The notes beneath the pieces were generated by a model. That model saw nothing but the letters and a program-made list of their open reading frames with translations, was not told the DNA's origin and searched no databases. Of a stretch of DNA of 64,000 nt, positions 47,590 to 57,926 are shown piece after piece (position 1 is the stretch's first letter; every line of letters begins with the position of its first letter). Origin of the DNA: Ottelia alismoides (taxonomy: Eukaryota > Streptophyta > Magnoliopsida > Alismatales > Hydrocharitaceae); the NCBI GenBank assembly GCA_037367405.1, contig JAZKJV010002941.1, positions 62,001-126,000 of the forward strand, given 5' to 3'. The position numbers were made by a program, and so were the translations under genes.

Positions 47590-47603
47590 CAAATATAGGG
47601 GGA
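47590..47603 (+). other. Polypurine tract of the middle Athila
   Basis: GCAAATATAGGGGGA abuts the 3' LTR start (CATGAATCTCC). Confidence 0.8.
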
Positions 47604-49007
47604 CATGAATCTCCATTTCATCAACTTTATTCTTTCATTTTGGCATTCATTCCCTAGCTAAATGCATATAAATATTATTATTTGACATGAATTAACACCT
47701 TTTTTTAGCATAAATATTGTATAGAATACACTATTTAAAGCCAAAATAAAAGAATAAAAGAAAGAAAAGAAGAAATAAAATGCCAAGGTATTTTAAGACC
47801 CTAAACCCCGAGACCTAGGCATCACGATAATTGGGTCGACAAGGAATAAAGTGGGGGGGTAAGGATCAAAAACACAATAAAACCCTCATTTTTACTCTTC
47901 AATAATTCATTTTTGATACCTATTTTATTCTTTAATATTTATACCCTCAAATCAATAAACTTTATTTATGAAAGTTGTAGATAAAATACAAAGAAAATTA
48001 CAAAATTGATTTCACACAAAAATAATATAAAGTGTTCATTCTACACTCTGAATAAGATTCCAAAATCCAAACTTCATAGACTCGCATCCTCCATTTGAAC
48101 TCAAAATGCACCAAAATCATCTTTAATTGTATAAAACTCTTAATTAGCTATTTAATAAAGGTGGTTTCATTTAATTTGGAGTTAAGATGCAAATGTTAGG
48201 TTTTAACCCCTATTGTACAATATACTTGAATAAAATATTCGTTTTAGTTATTCTTTATATTTTTCATTATTTTATATTTTGTAATTTTGAAAATATTATT
48301 TATATTAGTTATATGTACAGAATTATAATAAAATAAAATCATTAAAAATATATTAAAATAAATAAATATATAAAATATATAGATGAACTACCTATACTTA
48401 TACATATATAATAATTACATCTGTTCTTTAAGTGTGCATATTATATAATAAAAATAAAATAAAAATATATTTGTGTATATTTAAAAAAGACTATAAATAT
48501 ATATAATTAATTATATAAATAATAAAATTTAAAATACAAAATACAAAATAACTATATATATGTGTAAATATATCTATAACTATATTTGTAAATACTAGCT
48601 CATAATAAATAGCTCCATAAAAATAAATAAAATTAGTAATTAAATACTACATAAAATAAAAAATATTTTTTATTCTATACCCTAAAATTAATTAATTCCT
48701 TAACCATTTATTACTGATTTTATCAATAATTTCACCCTTAGAATTTTCTGGTCGATCCACGTGGACTAACCAGAAGCAAACCCTAGTTGACCTGGGTCAA
48801 CTCTTCGACACGGGTTACCAACCCGTCCGAAAGAGAAGACACCACATCTTCTCCCTCTTTTTTCGGGTGTTTAATCACCCGTTCTGACTCGATTCCTCAC
48901 GATAACCCACTGCCAATCATTCCTAATGCATGCCCATATCTTAAACCCCTTGTATATACCATCGATTCGTCAGGAGTCATTGGTCAATAAGCCCCTCTTT
49001 GATATGT

Positions 49008-49018
49008 TTATAAATAAC
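49008..49018 (+). promoter_or_regulatory. Possible TATA box of the Athila 3' LTR
   Basis: TTTATAAATAACC lies upstream of the coding-like part of the GC-rich island; similarly placed TATA-like sites exist at 7682 and 15184. Confidence 0.35.
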
Positions 49019-50941
49019 CTCCATCCACCCTGGGGCTTAGATTGATCCCTCTTCGAGCCCTTAATCCCTCAGCCTTGTGTGTGATTGTGTTCTCGGTGAC
49101 AACGAGGATACCCCCGAGGTGTTGAAGCAAATCAAGGAGGAGGAGAGGCGGTCCAAGGCATTGTTGTGGTGAGGTCTCTACTCCTTGGTGCAAACCATGT
49201 ATGAGCTACGCATTTATGCATTCTTAAATAGATTTAGTCTTAGTTTTTAGTTTCATGTCCTTTATTTCATCCTTAGTTAAAGTAGTTTAGCTTAATCTTA
49301 AAATCAAAGATCGCCGAAGCTCTATGTTCTGGCCATGTTTTGCGTGACTCCATCTGTTTCACCGCACCATTTCATGCCCAATTCACTCCCCATCGTATGC
49401 TCCATCTTTTCCTCGAATTGGACCAGCCTGATCATCTCTAGATCAGTGAAGCAGAGCTTCCCCTCTACGTTACGTTGGAGCTCCTCCATTCACCTCCACC
49501 CTTGTGCTATACAGCTTCAAAGATAGTCGAGGTGAATCACCTCGAGCCCAGAAACCTTCTTCTACAGGAACTAGGTGCTAAGGATCCGAGTAGGGTCAAT
49601 TCTGGGACAGGAGGAGGCTTCCAGGTACCGCAAGCTTCACCGAGTTCCAAGCCTCTCCCCAACGAGGCCAGGACCTTCTTGTCGGTACTATTCGACACGG
49701 GACACTCCCAAGAAGATCAAGAGCCCTTCGATGAAGTAGTATGGGGCATGAGCGAGGAGTAGTGCACGATCAAAGAGAGGACAGGGAGTTGTTCCTCCTT
49801 CGCCCTTCACGATAATCGAATTTCACACACGACCTGGATCTAATCCGGGCCATTGATTTCAAGTGAAGCGGTATCTCACCTCAGTTGCCCAATACTCTTA
49901 AGTGTGCCTACGTAGCGCACTCCAAACCGTCTGACCATGCGCGATATGGGGGTAAATTTCACCGACACCCTCCGCCTTTTTTATTTTACTTGTTAGTCCT
50001 ATAAGTAACTTTCATAGTTGTAAAAGTTGTGTAATAATTGCAAGTAGGCGCCCTCCCTTTGTTAATATTACATATCGGTCCTTACCAAGTCACCTCAAGT
50101 GGACCCCACGTGAGGAGACATTTTGCATGCCCTTGTGGTCTTTGTAATTTTAATTTAATCCATAAAATGTAAATAAAGGTTGTAAAATTTTGAAAAAAAT
50201 GCATGTACTCCCATGCCTTATATTTAATTTGCAAAAATGCCATCTCTAGTTTACAATATTTTGTGCATGTTTGTCTAATTTTTATAATTATTTTCTGTGC
50301 TTCAAAAATTATGCAAAAATAAGGTAATGTACATGGATGCATGCTTTTTCATGCTACATATTTTTTTTGTATTTTATGCATATTTCCTATTTATTAAAAA
50401 TAAAAAAGAGCATGTTTTGCAATGTTTGAGTTAAAAATTCCAAAAAAAATATAAAATAATGTTTAAAATTCCAAAATATATAGTTTCTATATTGTAGTAT
50501 TTTATAGATTCAGATCAAAATTCTTTAAAAGTAGAAAAAGAAAATGATAAAAGATTAAAAATCTCCAAAATCCTATAAAATATAAAATTTTGCAAAAATT
50601 CCAAAAATAATTGTTTGTGTTTAATAATTTTGTTTATATATATTATTACATATGAAAATTAGTTTTTAGAATTTTTGACCTTATTTATTATTTTTAAATC
50701 TCAAATAATTTGACCTGTTTATTTAATCTCTGTTTTGGGATATTTTTGACTTTAAAAATACCTTAAAATTAGAAAATATATCTAAATAACATAAAATTAG
50801 TAGAAGAATATTAGAAACTCAAAAATATTTTATTTTGCAAATTTTAATTATTTTTAGCCATATTTATAATTATACTACCCTATATTTTATTATATATCTA
50901 TATATACCTATACATGGGTTATATTATTACTATTATTATAA

Positions 50942-51300
50942 GGGGTTGATGGGGCTGCCCCACCCCATTTTGGGGAAAAAATTTTTTTTTTGAAGAATAT
51001 CGCCATGTATATTCATCCCTATATCCCTACTATATGCCATTCGAATTTCATCAGAAACAGAGACTCCTACTACCTCCATCCAGACATGGTCGATTTAAAA
51101 AATCTTGCGATCGTTAAAAAAATGACGTCTGGATGGAGGCCATAGGAGTCTCTGTTTCTGAGAAATTCGAATGACATATATGAGGGATATATGGATGAAT
51201 ATACATGGTAATATATTTCCAAAAAAAATAAAAACTTTTGCGAAAAATGGGACGGGGGCAGCCATGTTGGCTGCCCCTAGGGGGCAACCCCATTTTTCCC
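50942..51300. mobile_element. Foldback MITE (Mutator-like), copy 3, TSD TTATTATAA
   Basis: 359 bases with the 9-bp duplication TTATTATAA at 50933-50941 and 51301-51309. Arms around ATTCGAATTTCATCAGAAAC, ACAGAGACTCCTACTACCTC and CCATCCAGAC are repeated inverted in the second half, giving a near full-length hairpin. The right end CCCCATTTTTCCC is the inverse of the terminal motif of copy 2. Confidence 0.9.
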
Positions 51301-51819
51301 TTATTATAAATACCTTATAAATATTTTAAAAAACAATATATATAATATATAATCAAGACTATATTTATTAATATTTTCTATTTTATATATTTATTGTATT
51401 TATATCTTATAGCTTATGTACATTATTATATATATAAATATCTATACATTATTATATAATATTTATATTAAAAAGAAACTAAAATTAAAAAAAGTATAAG
51501 AGAAAATCAAATAAAAATTTTAAAATCCAAAAAACCCTCAAAAAATAAAAGGACACTTACGTACATCATTTTTTATTAGAAATAATCATTAGGCTACATA
51601 ATTTGCTCTTAGTAGTTCGACCTCTGCATGTTTACATGTTATATATCTTTGTTTGTAGAGTATAATAAATTGTGCTTCACAATTTTATCATTTATTGATT
51701 AATTATATCATGTGGGTACTTGTTGTTTGAACTGGGCTTCGTGAGCGGTTGCCTCAATGACACTCTATCTTCGCTTTTCAGTGAGGATATTTTAGAGCCT
51801 CGCAAAGCTCGACTCAATA

Positions 51820-52470
51820 AGTACCGACTACATAGTACGTCTGCGTGGACTGCAGATGCATGAATCTTACAACCAAGAAGGACCACTTCCCATTGCAGTT
51901 CATCGACCAGATAGTCAAAAGACAGGTCGTGAAGGAATATTTCTGCTTCTTGGATGGTTACTCTGGATACAATGAAGTCACCATCGTGCTTGAAGATCAA
52001 GAGAAGACTACCTTCACATGTCCCTTTGGGACGTACGCCTTCAGAAGAATGCCATTTGGATTGTGTGATGCACCTGCTACATTCCAAAGGTGCATGTTGG
52101 TAATTTTCGCAGATATGGTTGGTAGTTTCCTCGAAGTATTCATGGATGACTTTTCGATCTATGGGGACACCTCTGATCGGTGTTTGGGATACTTAACCGA
52201 GTTCTGAAGAGGTGTTGCAAGGTGAATCTTGTGCTCTCGTAGGAGAAGAGTCACTTCATGATGACTGAAGGCATTATTTTGGATCACGTCATCTCCAAGC
52301 GTGGCATGGAGGTTGACCCGGTCAAGGTGAATGTGCTTTCCAAACTTGAGCTACGAACAAATTTAAAGCAAGTCGAATCTTTTCTGGAGTACGTGGGATT
52401 TTATCGCAGATTCATTAATGACTTTAGTAAGATTGCCCGACCGCTGATTGAGCTTCTAAAAAAGGAGACC
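51820..52470 (+). pseudogene. Athila RT, remaining part (outer)
   Basis: Continues from 27517. YVCVDCRCMNLTTKKDHFPL, FIDQIVKRQVVKEYFCFLDG, YSGYNEVTIVLEDQEKTTFT, CPFGTYAFRRMPFGLCDAPA and the catalytic EVFMDDFSIYG are open to 52207. After a frameshift come DHVISKRGMEVDPVKVNVLS and ESFLEYVGFYRRFINDFSKI. Both catalytic aspartates remain. The opposite-strand ORF 51692-52087 is a shadow. Confidence 0.9.
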
Positions 52471-52975
52471 GGTTTTGTGGTCGACGACCGGGTTCTTCAG
52501 TCCTTCAATCTGCTAAAGGATCCCATCACACATGCTCTTGTCCTATGGCCACCCGATTGGTCTCTTCCTCTTGAGATCATAACAGACACATCAGAATATG
52601 CAATCGATGTTGTTCTTGGACAAAGACATGATAGACTTCCATTTGCGTTTCATTATGTAGCAGAACACACGATGAGGCCTAGAAGAATTACACTATCACA
52701 GAGAAAGCTCTGATATCCATAGTGTTTGTCCTAGAGAAGTTCATATCACATCTACTGGGATCCAAGGTGATTGTTTACATATATCACTCTGCCATCAGGT
52801 ACCTACAGAGCAAGAAAGATGCTAAGCATCATCCCATCTGATGGGCACTTCTACTCCATGAATTTGACCTAGAAATCCGAGACAAGCCTGGAGTCAAAAA
52901 TGTGGTGGCAGACCATCTTTCCAGAATTATTGAAATTGAGACTCATGAACAGAATGTCATTCCTATCACATAGAC
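52471..52975 (+). pseudogene. Athila RNase H, broken (outer)
   Basis: LEIITDTSEYAIDVVLGQRH (start of RNase H), PFAFHYVAEHTM, then after a frameshift at about 52700 VFVLEKFISHLLGSKVIVYI, YHSAIRYLQSKKDAKHHPI and FDLEIRDKPGVKNVVADHLS. The family's TD..DHA acidic residue near VYTDHA reads VYIYHS here, a lost catalytic-site Asp. Confidence 0.85.
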
Positions 52976-54290
52976 TTTTCAAAATAAGGAAACTTTGTTT
53001 GTCGCCTTACTCCCCTGGTATGCTGACATTGTCAATTACCTTGTCTCTAAGAAGAATCTGCATGATTGGACGAAGATTAAAGTTGATAAATTCTTGTCAG
53101 ACATCCATTTCTACCAGTGAGAGGATCCTCATCTATTTCGTGAGGGAGCAGATTGCATCTGGAGGAGGTGTATACCTCGGGAGGAGATTACAAGTGCCTA
53201 AGAACATTGTCAAAAACTTGATGTCGGTGGAAAGAGAACGACATCAAAAGTACTTCAATGTTGCCTCTGGTGGCCGACTCTCTTCAAGGATGCAGCTGAA
53301 TATGTGAAAAGAAGTACTAACTGTCAGAGAATGGGCGGAAATATCAGTTCTCGTGACACAATGCCTCTGAAGTACATTCAAATATCGGACGTCTTCGATG
53401 CATGGGGCATGGACTTTATGGGCTTGTTCCCTAACAATTAGGATTTTGAGTATATCACGCTGGTCGTGTGAGCCATTGAGTTGAAGTGATCCCATCTTGA
53501 GCCGCAGACAGTCAGACAGTTTGTCGATTCCTCAAGGACAATAACATTTTGTGGTTTGGTATACTGAAAATTTTGATGTATGATGGGAGAAGGCATTCAT
53601 AAACAAGGAGGTCAAGACACTAACCAAAGAATACGACATTGAACATCGTATTGCGACGTTGTACCACCCATAGCAAATGGCTTAGCTGAATGCATAAATC
53701 GAGAGATAAAGATTATCCTGCAGAAACTTGTACGGCCTGATAGGAAGAAATGGTCACAATTGCTTGACTCAATTCTTTGAGCTTACCGTACTACGTACAA
53801 GTCTCATCTTGGCATGTCTCCTTACCACCTCATCTACGGCAAGCCATGTCATCTTCCCGTGGAACTAATTCATAAATCAATATAGACATTGAATGTGTAA
53901 AATTTGGATTCCGAGAAAGCTACGAAAAACAGGAAAGTTGATCTGAACTACCTGCTAGAATTCAGAGACTATGCGTACGACAACTGCCTTACGATAAACG
54001 CATCCGAAGAAAGACTTTTGAGCCCATGCAAAATTTGTTTGAAGCAAAGTTGAAAATTTTTGCAGAGAAACTAAAGAGCAAGTGGACCGGTCCATTTATA
54101 GTAAAAACTGTGCGTGACAAAAAACCTATTTATATCTGAATTGTCACCTGACGCACAACCTTTTGTGGTGAACGAACAACTACTGAAATCATATCTTGAA
54201 CATGATACATTTCAATCTGTGGTTGACTCAATCCAAGTGGTGTTTCAAGAAGAGCACACAGAGACAAATGGATCGGATACTTGAGCTAAA
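52976..54290 (+). pseudogene. Athila integrase, broken (outer)
   Basis: Zinc-binding region at about 53150-53330, then DTMPLKYIQISDVFDAWGMD and FMGLFPNN (first Asp). The second-Asp block is degraded near 53560-53620. GLAECINREIKIILQKLVRP (Glu) follows, then [20 protein letters not shown] and [13 protein letters not shown]. The C-terminus contains SELSPDAQPFVVNEQLLKSY and stops at 54284-54286. Many stops interrupt it. Confidence 0.85.
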
Positions 54291-54390
54291 AATCACATAA
54301 TAATTTGTTTTCTTTTCATCTTTTCTTCTTTTCCTTTTCTCATTTCTAATTCTTCCGAAAAGTGTGTGTTCCTTTCATCATTGATATACG

Positions 54391-54750
54391 TAGGACATAC
54401 TTTGTCCTAAGTATAGGGGGTGAGTATATTGAGTTGTTCATCTTTGACCCTCACATGTCCCCCAATTTGTTGAAATTTCATCTATACTTAGATATATTTT
54501 ACCCTGAGTATAGGGGGAGATAGGTCGAGCCGATGATTTCGTAAATTCTCACCCTTGACTCTCCATACCTTGTGTACAATCTGCTATACTTAGGATTATT
54601 TGATCCTAAGTATAGGGGGTAGGTCAACTTCCCATTCTTTTATTATTTAGTCATTGTAATATAGGCTTTTCTATACTTAGTTCAAATTATGTATTCATTT
54701 TTCTCTCTAATCTATGAGGACATAGCTCAAGCTAAGTATAGGGGGGATGT
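54391..54750 (+). repeat. Array of stem-loop plus polypurine units (outer Athila)
   Basis: Counterpart of 45301-45665: stem pairs at 54391-54409 (TAGGACA...TGTCCTA), a weak one at about 54486-54506, 54589-54610 (CTTAGGAT...ATCCTAAG) and about 54660-54680. Each is followed by GTATAGGGGG-like purines (54411, 54508, 54611, 54736). Confidence 0.8.
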
Positions 54751-55141
54751 ATATATGTTATAGGGTTTTTATCAATTGTGCTCCTTTGAGATATTGTAAT
54801 TTCAGTTATGCCCCTCCCTTTTTGGAAATATCAGTTGTGCCCCTAACTTCTTTCTCCGTTATCACATGTGCCCTTCCGTCTGATTGATCATTAAAGAATT
54901 AAAATAACCATGATTTATTCAAACCATGGCATGGTTAAGAGGGTCATTTTGGTCAGAGGGAACTCCTAGAACCTCACATATCATCTATCGTCTTCCTATG
55001 TGTTTGATTCCTTTATTCTTGTCCATGAATAATTAACAGATCTAGCTTTAATTTTGAACTTGTTTTTGATCGATCTAATCTGATTCAAGGGAGGCAGACA
55101 AGATATGAGCACAATAATATCGTGCTTCTTCATCATCTTCG

Positions 55142-55939
55142 TCATCGCCTGGAGGAGCAAGAGTGCATCCAGCAGGCTGGGGAGGAGGGGCGGAAGGAGG
55201 GGTTGTAGGGGGGAAAGTCGGGGTGGAGGGGTGGAGAAGGAGGTGTGGGGTGGCCTGCGGAGGAGTTGGATGGAGGGCTGGGGAGTACCTGGGGCAAAGG
55301 GGGCAGCACATGGGCAGAGGGAGGGCGGAAGGTGAGGTGCGAAGTAGAGGAAGCAGGGGTGATGGGGAGGAGCTTAGGGTGGGCTGGGGAGGAGCAGGGG
55401 CAAAGGGGGCGGCGCAGGGGCAGAGGGAAGGCGGAAGGGGAGGTGCGAAGTGGAGGAAGCAAGGGTGATGGGGAAGAGCTCGGGGCAGGCTGGGGAGGAG
55501 CTGGGGCGAAGGGGGCCATGGAGGAGCGGGGGTGGAGGTGCGAGGGACAGGGAGTAGCTCGAGGCGGAGGGACGAGCTCATACGCAGAGGGGGAGACGCA
55601 GGTGCTGTGGGAGAAGCTTGGGGTGGATGGAGGCACTAGGGGCAGAGGGGGAGGAGCTCGGGGGCAAAGGGGGAGGCGTGGGGGAGGAGGGAAGGGCTGA
55701 GGGCAGTCGGGAGGAGCCGGTGGAGGAGCAGGTGGCTGGGAGAAGAAAGAGAAGGGGGAGGAAGAGGATGGGGAGGAGGAGGAAGAAGAAGGGATGGACA
55801 TTTCAATCCATTTTATAAAACTAATTCCCATTGTATCCTCAAAGTTAACATCAGTTTGCCTTGGAGATGGATGGCAACTAACCTGAGGGGCACAAGTGGT
55901 AGAACGACAAGAAGTCTGGAGCACAAATGATATTTCCAA
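55142..55939 (-). CDS. Pro-rich ORF inside the Mutator-like element
   Basis: 265 open codons on -: a short N-terminal part encoded by the inverted end, a Ser run, then a Pro/Ser/Ala-rich low-complexity region with repeats of the type LCPRAPPPLPLVPPSTPS. A second overlapping frame on - (55075-55581) is equally Pro-rich, and + frames (55245-55700) are Gly/Arg-rich, so composition alone may keep them open. If captured, the source could be the Pro-rich part of an extensin- or formin-like gene, but nothing specific is recognised. Confidence 0.3.
   Translation of the reverse strand: MEISFVLQTSCRSTTCAPQVSCHPSPRQTDVNFEDTMGISFIKWIEMSIPSSSSSSPSSSSPFSFFSQPPAPPPAPPDCPQPFPPPPRLPLCPRAPPPLPLVPPSTPSFSHSTCVSPSAYELVPPPRATPCPSHLHPRSSMAPFAPAPPQPAPSSSPSPLLPPLRTSPSAFPLPLRRPLCPCSSPAHPKLLPITPASSTSHLTFRPPSAHVLPPLPQVLPSPPSNSSAGHPTPPSPPLHPDFPPYNPSFRPSSPACWMHSCSSRR
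55334..55545. repeat. 106-bp tandem repeat in the Mutator-like element
   Basis: GAGGTGCGAAGT.GAGGAAGC recurs at 55334 and 55440, followed in both by GGGTGATGGGGA.GAGCT. Further partial copies lie at 55290-55330 and 55500-55600. Confidence 0.6.
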
Positions 55940-56007
55940 AAAGAGAGGGGCATAACTGAAATTGTAATATCTCAGAGGGGCACAAGTGATAAAAGACCTA
56001 TGTTATA

Positions 56008-57912
56008 TATACTTTAGGCATAACTCATACTTGTGTATTTTCAATATTATGGCTAATTAATAAAATATACACAATTCTTTGTAAATCTATATAACAAACT
56101 GATTAAAAATATTTTACAAAATGATTTGAAAAATGGTTGGAAAAAATCTTGATTTTTTTTGAAATTTGTTTAGAAAACTTTTGCAAAATATTTTCAAACC
56201 TTTGTAAAAATCTTTTATTTGCAAAAATTTCTTTTATTTATCAAAAATCTATTTGCAAATAATTTGAAAAATAGTTGTAAAAATACTTTGAAAAATCTAT
56301 ATATACTATTTGAAAAGTCTTTGTAAAATGATTTTCAAATTTTGTAAATGTTTGTAAAATTATTTGTCAAATTATTTGCAAAAATAATTTTTCAAAATAT
56401 TTATGGAAACGATTTTAAATGTTTTGAGAAACTGGTGTAAATAATATCTCAAATAAATATCCTTATAAAAATGTATAAAACATATATATAAATCTTTTAA
56501 ATAAGCACTATCATTAAACTTGTAAATTCCTAGTAAATTACATCAAACTCTTGTAAATATAGAAGCACTCATGTGTAAATATCTACGCATACTTCTTCCA
56601 CTAACATTTATTCAAAATCCCTAAAAATTTGCAAAAGTTAAAACCCATAAAAATTTGAAAAATCTTTTCAAAAACCTGCATAGAATTTTGCAAAACTTTT
56701 TTCGAAAAATCCCTAAAAAGTTTAAAATAGAAAATAGTTTCACAAAAAGATTTCTTTTTCATTGTGCATAACATTTGCATTTTTTGAAATGATCAAGACA
56801 ATTGAACAAGTCTGGAACGAAGTCTACAGATTGAAGCTTGGTATGGACCTTAATCTACTTCATTTCAGAGGAACGCATTAAGGACTGGAATTGGGATACT
56901 CCAAGTCGTCTTGACTTAACTCTTTAGGTTCCATAAAACTATGTTCATGAGTTGATTCAGTGTTTAGCTAGAACCTTTCATATCATCTGTACAACTCTTG
57001 AGACAGTGGTTTAACTAGAAACCTTGCACTCAACACTTAACTCAGATGGATTGTTGAGAAATCTTGGAGTCAAAGTCGGGATGGTGCTAGACCGCTCCGT
57101 CAAGGGTCACTCAGGAACCATTCTTGGGGATTGCCTATACCAGTACTCTAACCCTCTTCTGGTAGCCATGATATCTAAAGACTGGAGATTGGATTGAGAA
57201 AATGCTTCAGATGAGGAATGGTCTGCTGACGCAACTTTTTCCAAGACCCCAAAATATGGCAGACCAAACAACTCTATATCCTCCTGGGCACAAACAAGAA
57301 TGCAGAGCAATATAAAGACAAAAAATCCAAAGAAGAAGCTTACACCAAAAATTCCACAAAAATATGAGCTTCCAGAAAAAGACTGCTTCTCAGTGAATAC
57401 TCTATTACATTGATCGAACTTCACAAGGGAATGAAGGTTGTGCTAGTCCATTCCCACTTCTTTTCTCATTCTTCTAGCTTCTCCCCCTGTCGGTTGTGAA
57501 AACAACAGCACCTGACCTGAGAAGGAAATATCGATCTTCACAAGGATGAGTACCAGGATAGCGGACTCTTTGATAGTTCAGTGATTTGTCTGGGAAGAGA
57601 TAAAAAAATTGCACACAAGGATCTCTAATTCCAAGGTAGCTAGGGTATACGACTTAGAGGATGGCCCTGACCTGACTATGAATAGAACTGGATAATAGGA
57701 TTATGGAACTTAAGGGTTGTTGTGTCACATTTCCTAATCTTGATGATGTTCCGAACAAACCAATAATCCAAAGGTCTTAACTGAGCTCCAAACTTTGACT
57801 TTAATAAGACAAGTTCAAGAGTCAAAAATTATTCCATGATCTTTCTTTTTCTTTTCTTTATGTTCTTTTTTCTGCACTTATAGGCATAAGCGTTTGCTAT
57901 GGTCTAGTAAAG
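56008..57912 (+). other. 3' non-coding region of the outer Athila
   Basis: Contains the A/T quasi-periodic stretch (56090-56760) shared with the middle element, then mixed sequence with no convincing + frame. A 105-codon ORF on - (57107-57424) with a hydrophobic stretch (GVSFFFGFFVFILLCILVC) is noted; no counterpart is seen in the middle element. Confidence 0.5.
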
Positions 57913-57926
57913 GCAAGTATACGGGG
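57913..57926 (+). other. Polypurine tract of the outer Athila
   Basis: GCAAGTATACGGGG abuts the LTR start TGATGAATTTCC. Confidence 0.8.

Larger units (their letters stand above)
27523..51819 (+). mobile_element. Middle Athila-type element, TSD AGTAC
   Basis: Inserted in the RT gene of the outer Athila. AGTAC is at 27518-27522 and 51820-51824, and the RT frame continues across the insertion (ends NEIPTRV, resumes VPTT.YVCVDC). LTRs are 27523-38956 (interrupted) and 47604-51819. The primer site is at 38957 and the polypurine tract at 47590. Internal region: leader, truncated gag, protease, RT, RNase H, integrase, 3' non-coding region. Its 5' LTR contains a chromovirus and a MITE; its 3' LTR has a MITE at the same place. 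Confidence 0.9.
47604..51819 (+). repeat. 3' LTR of the middle Athila
   Basis: 4.2 kb, the most complete Athila LTR here apart from its MITE. AT-rich 5' part, GC-rich island 48700-49950 with a TATA-like site, TCACCTCAAGTGGACCCCAC block (50090), A/T tract, MITE 50942-51300, and end CTCGACTCAATA. ORFs 48787-48990, 49335-49526 and 49475-49762 lie in the island without a recognisable domain. Confidence 0.9.
54763..55998. mobile_element. Mutator-like element, non-autonomous, TSD TATGTTATA
   Basis: 1236 bases with inverted ends of over 100 bases (GGGTTTTTATCAATTGTGC on the left; GGTCTTTTATCACTTGTGCC when the right end is inverted) and a 9-bp duplication at 54754-54762 and 55999-56007. The middle Athila has the unoccupied site near 45670 (ATACGTTATATATACTTT). 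The interior 55070-55790 is very GC- and purine-rich with no transposase, the pattern of a Pack-MULE carrying foreign sequence. Confidence 0.9.

Noticed and set aside
51692..52087. 131-codon ORF on -
   Set aside because: Antisense to Athila RT with clear RT motifs on +.
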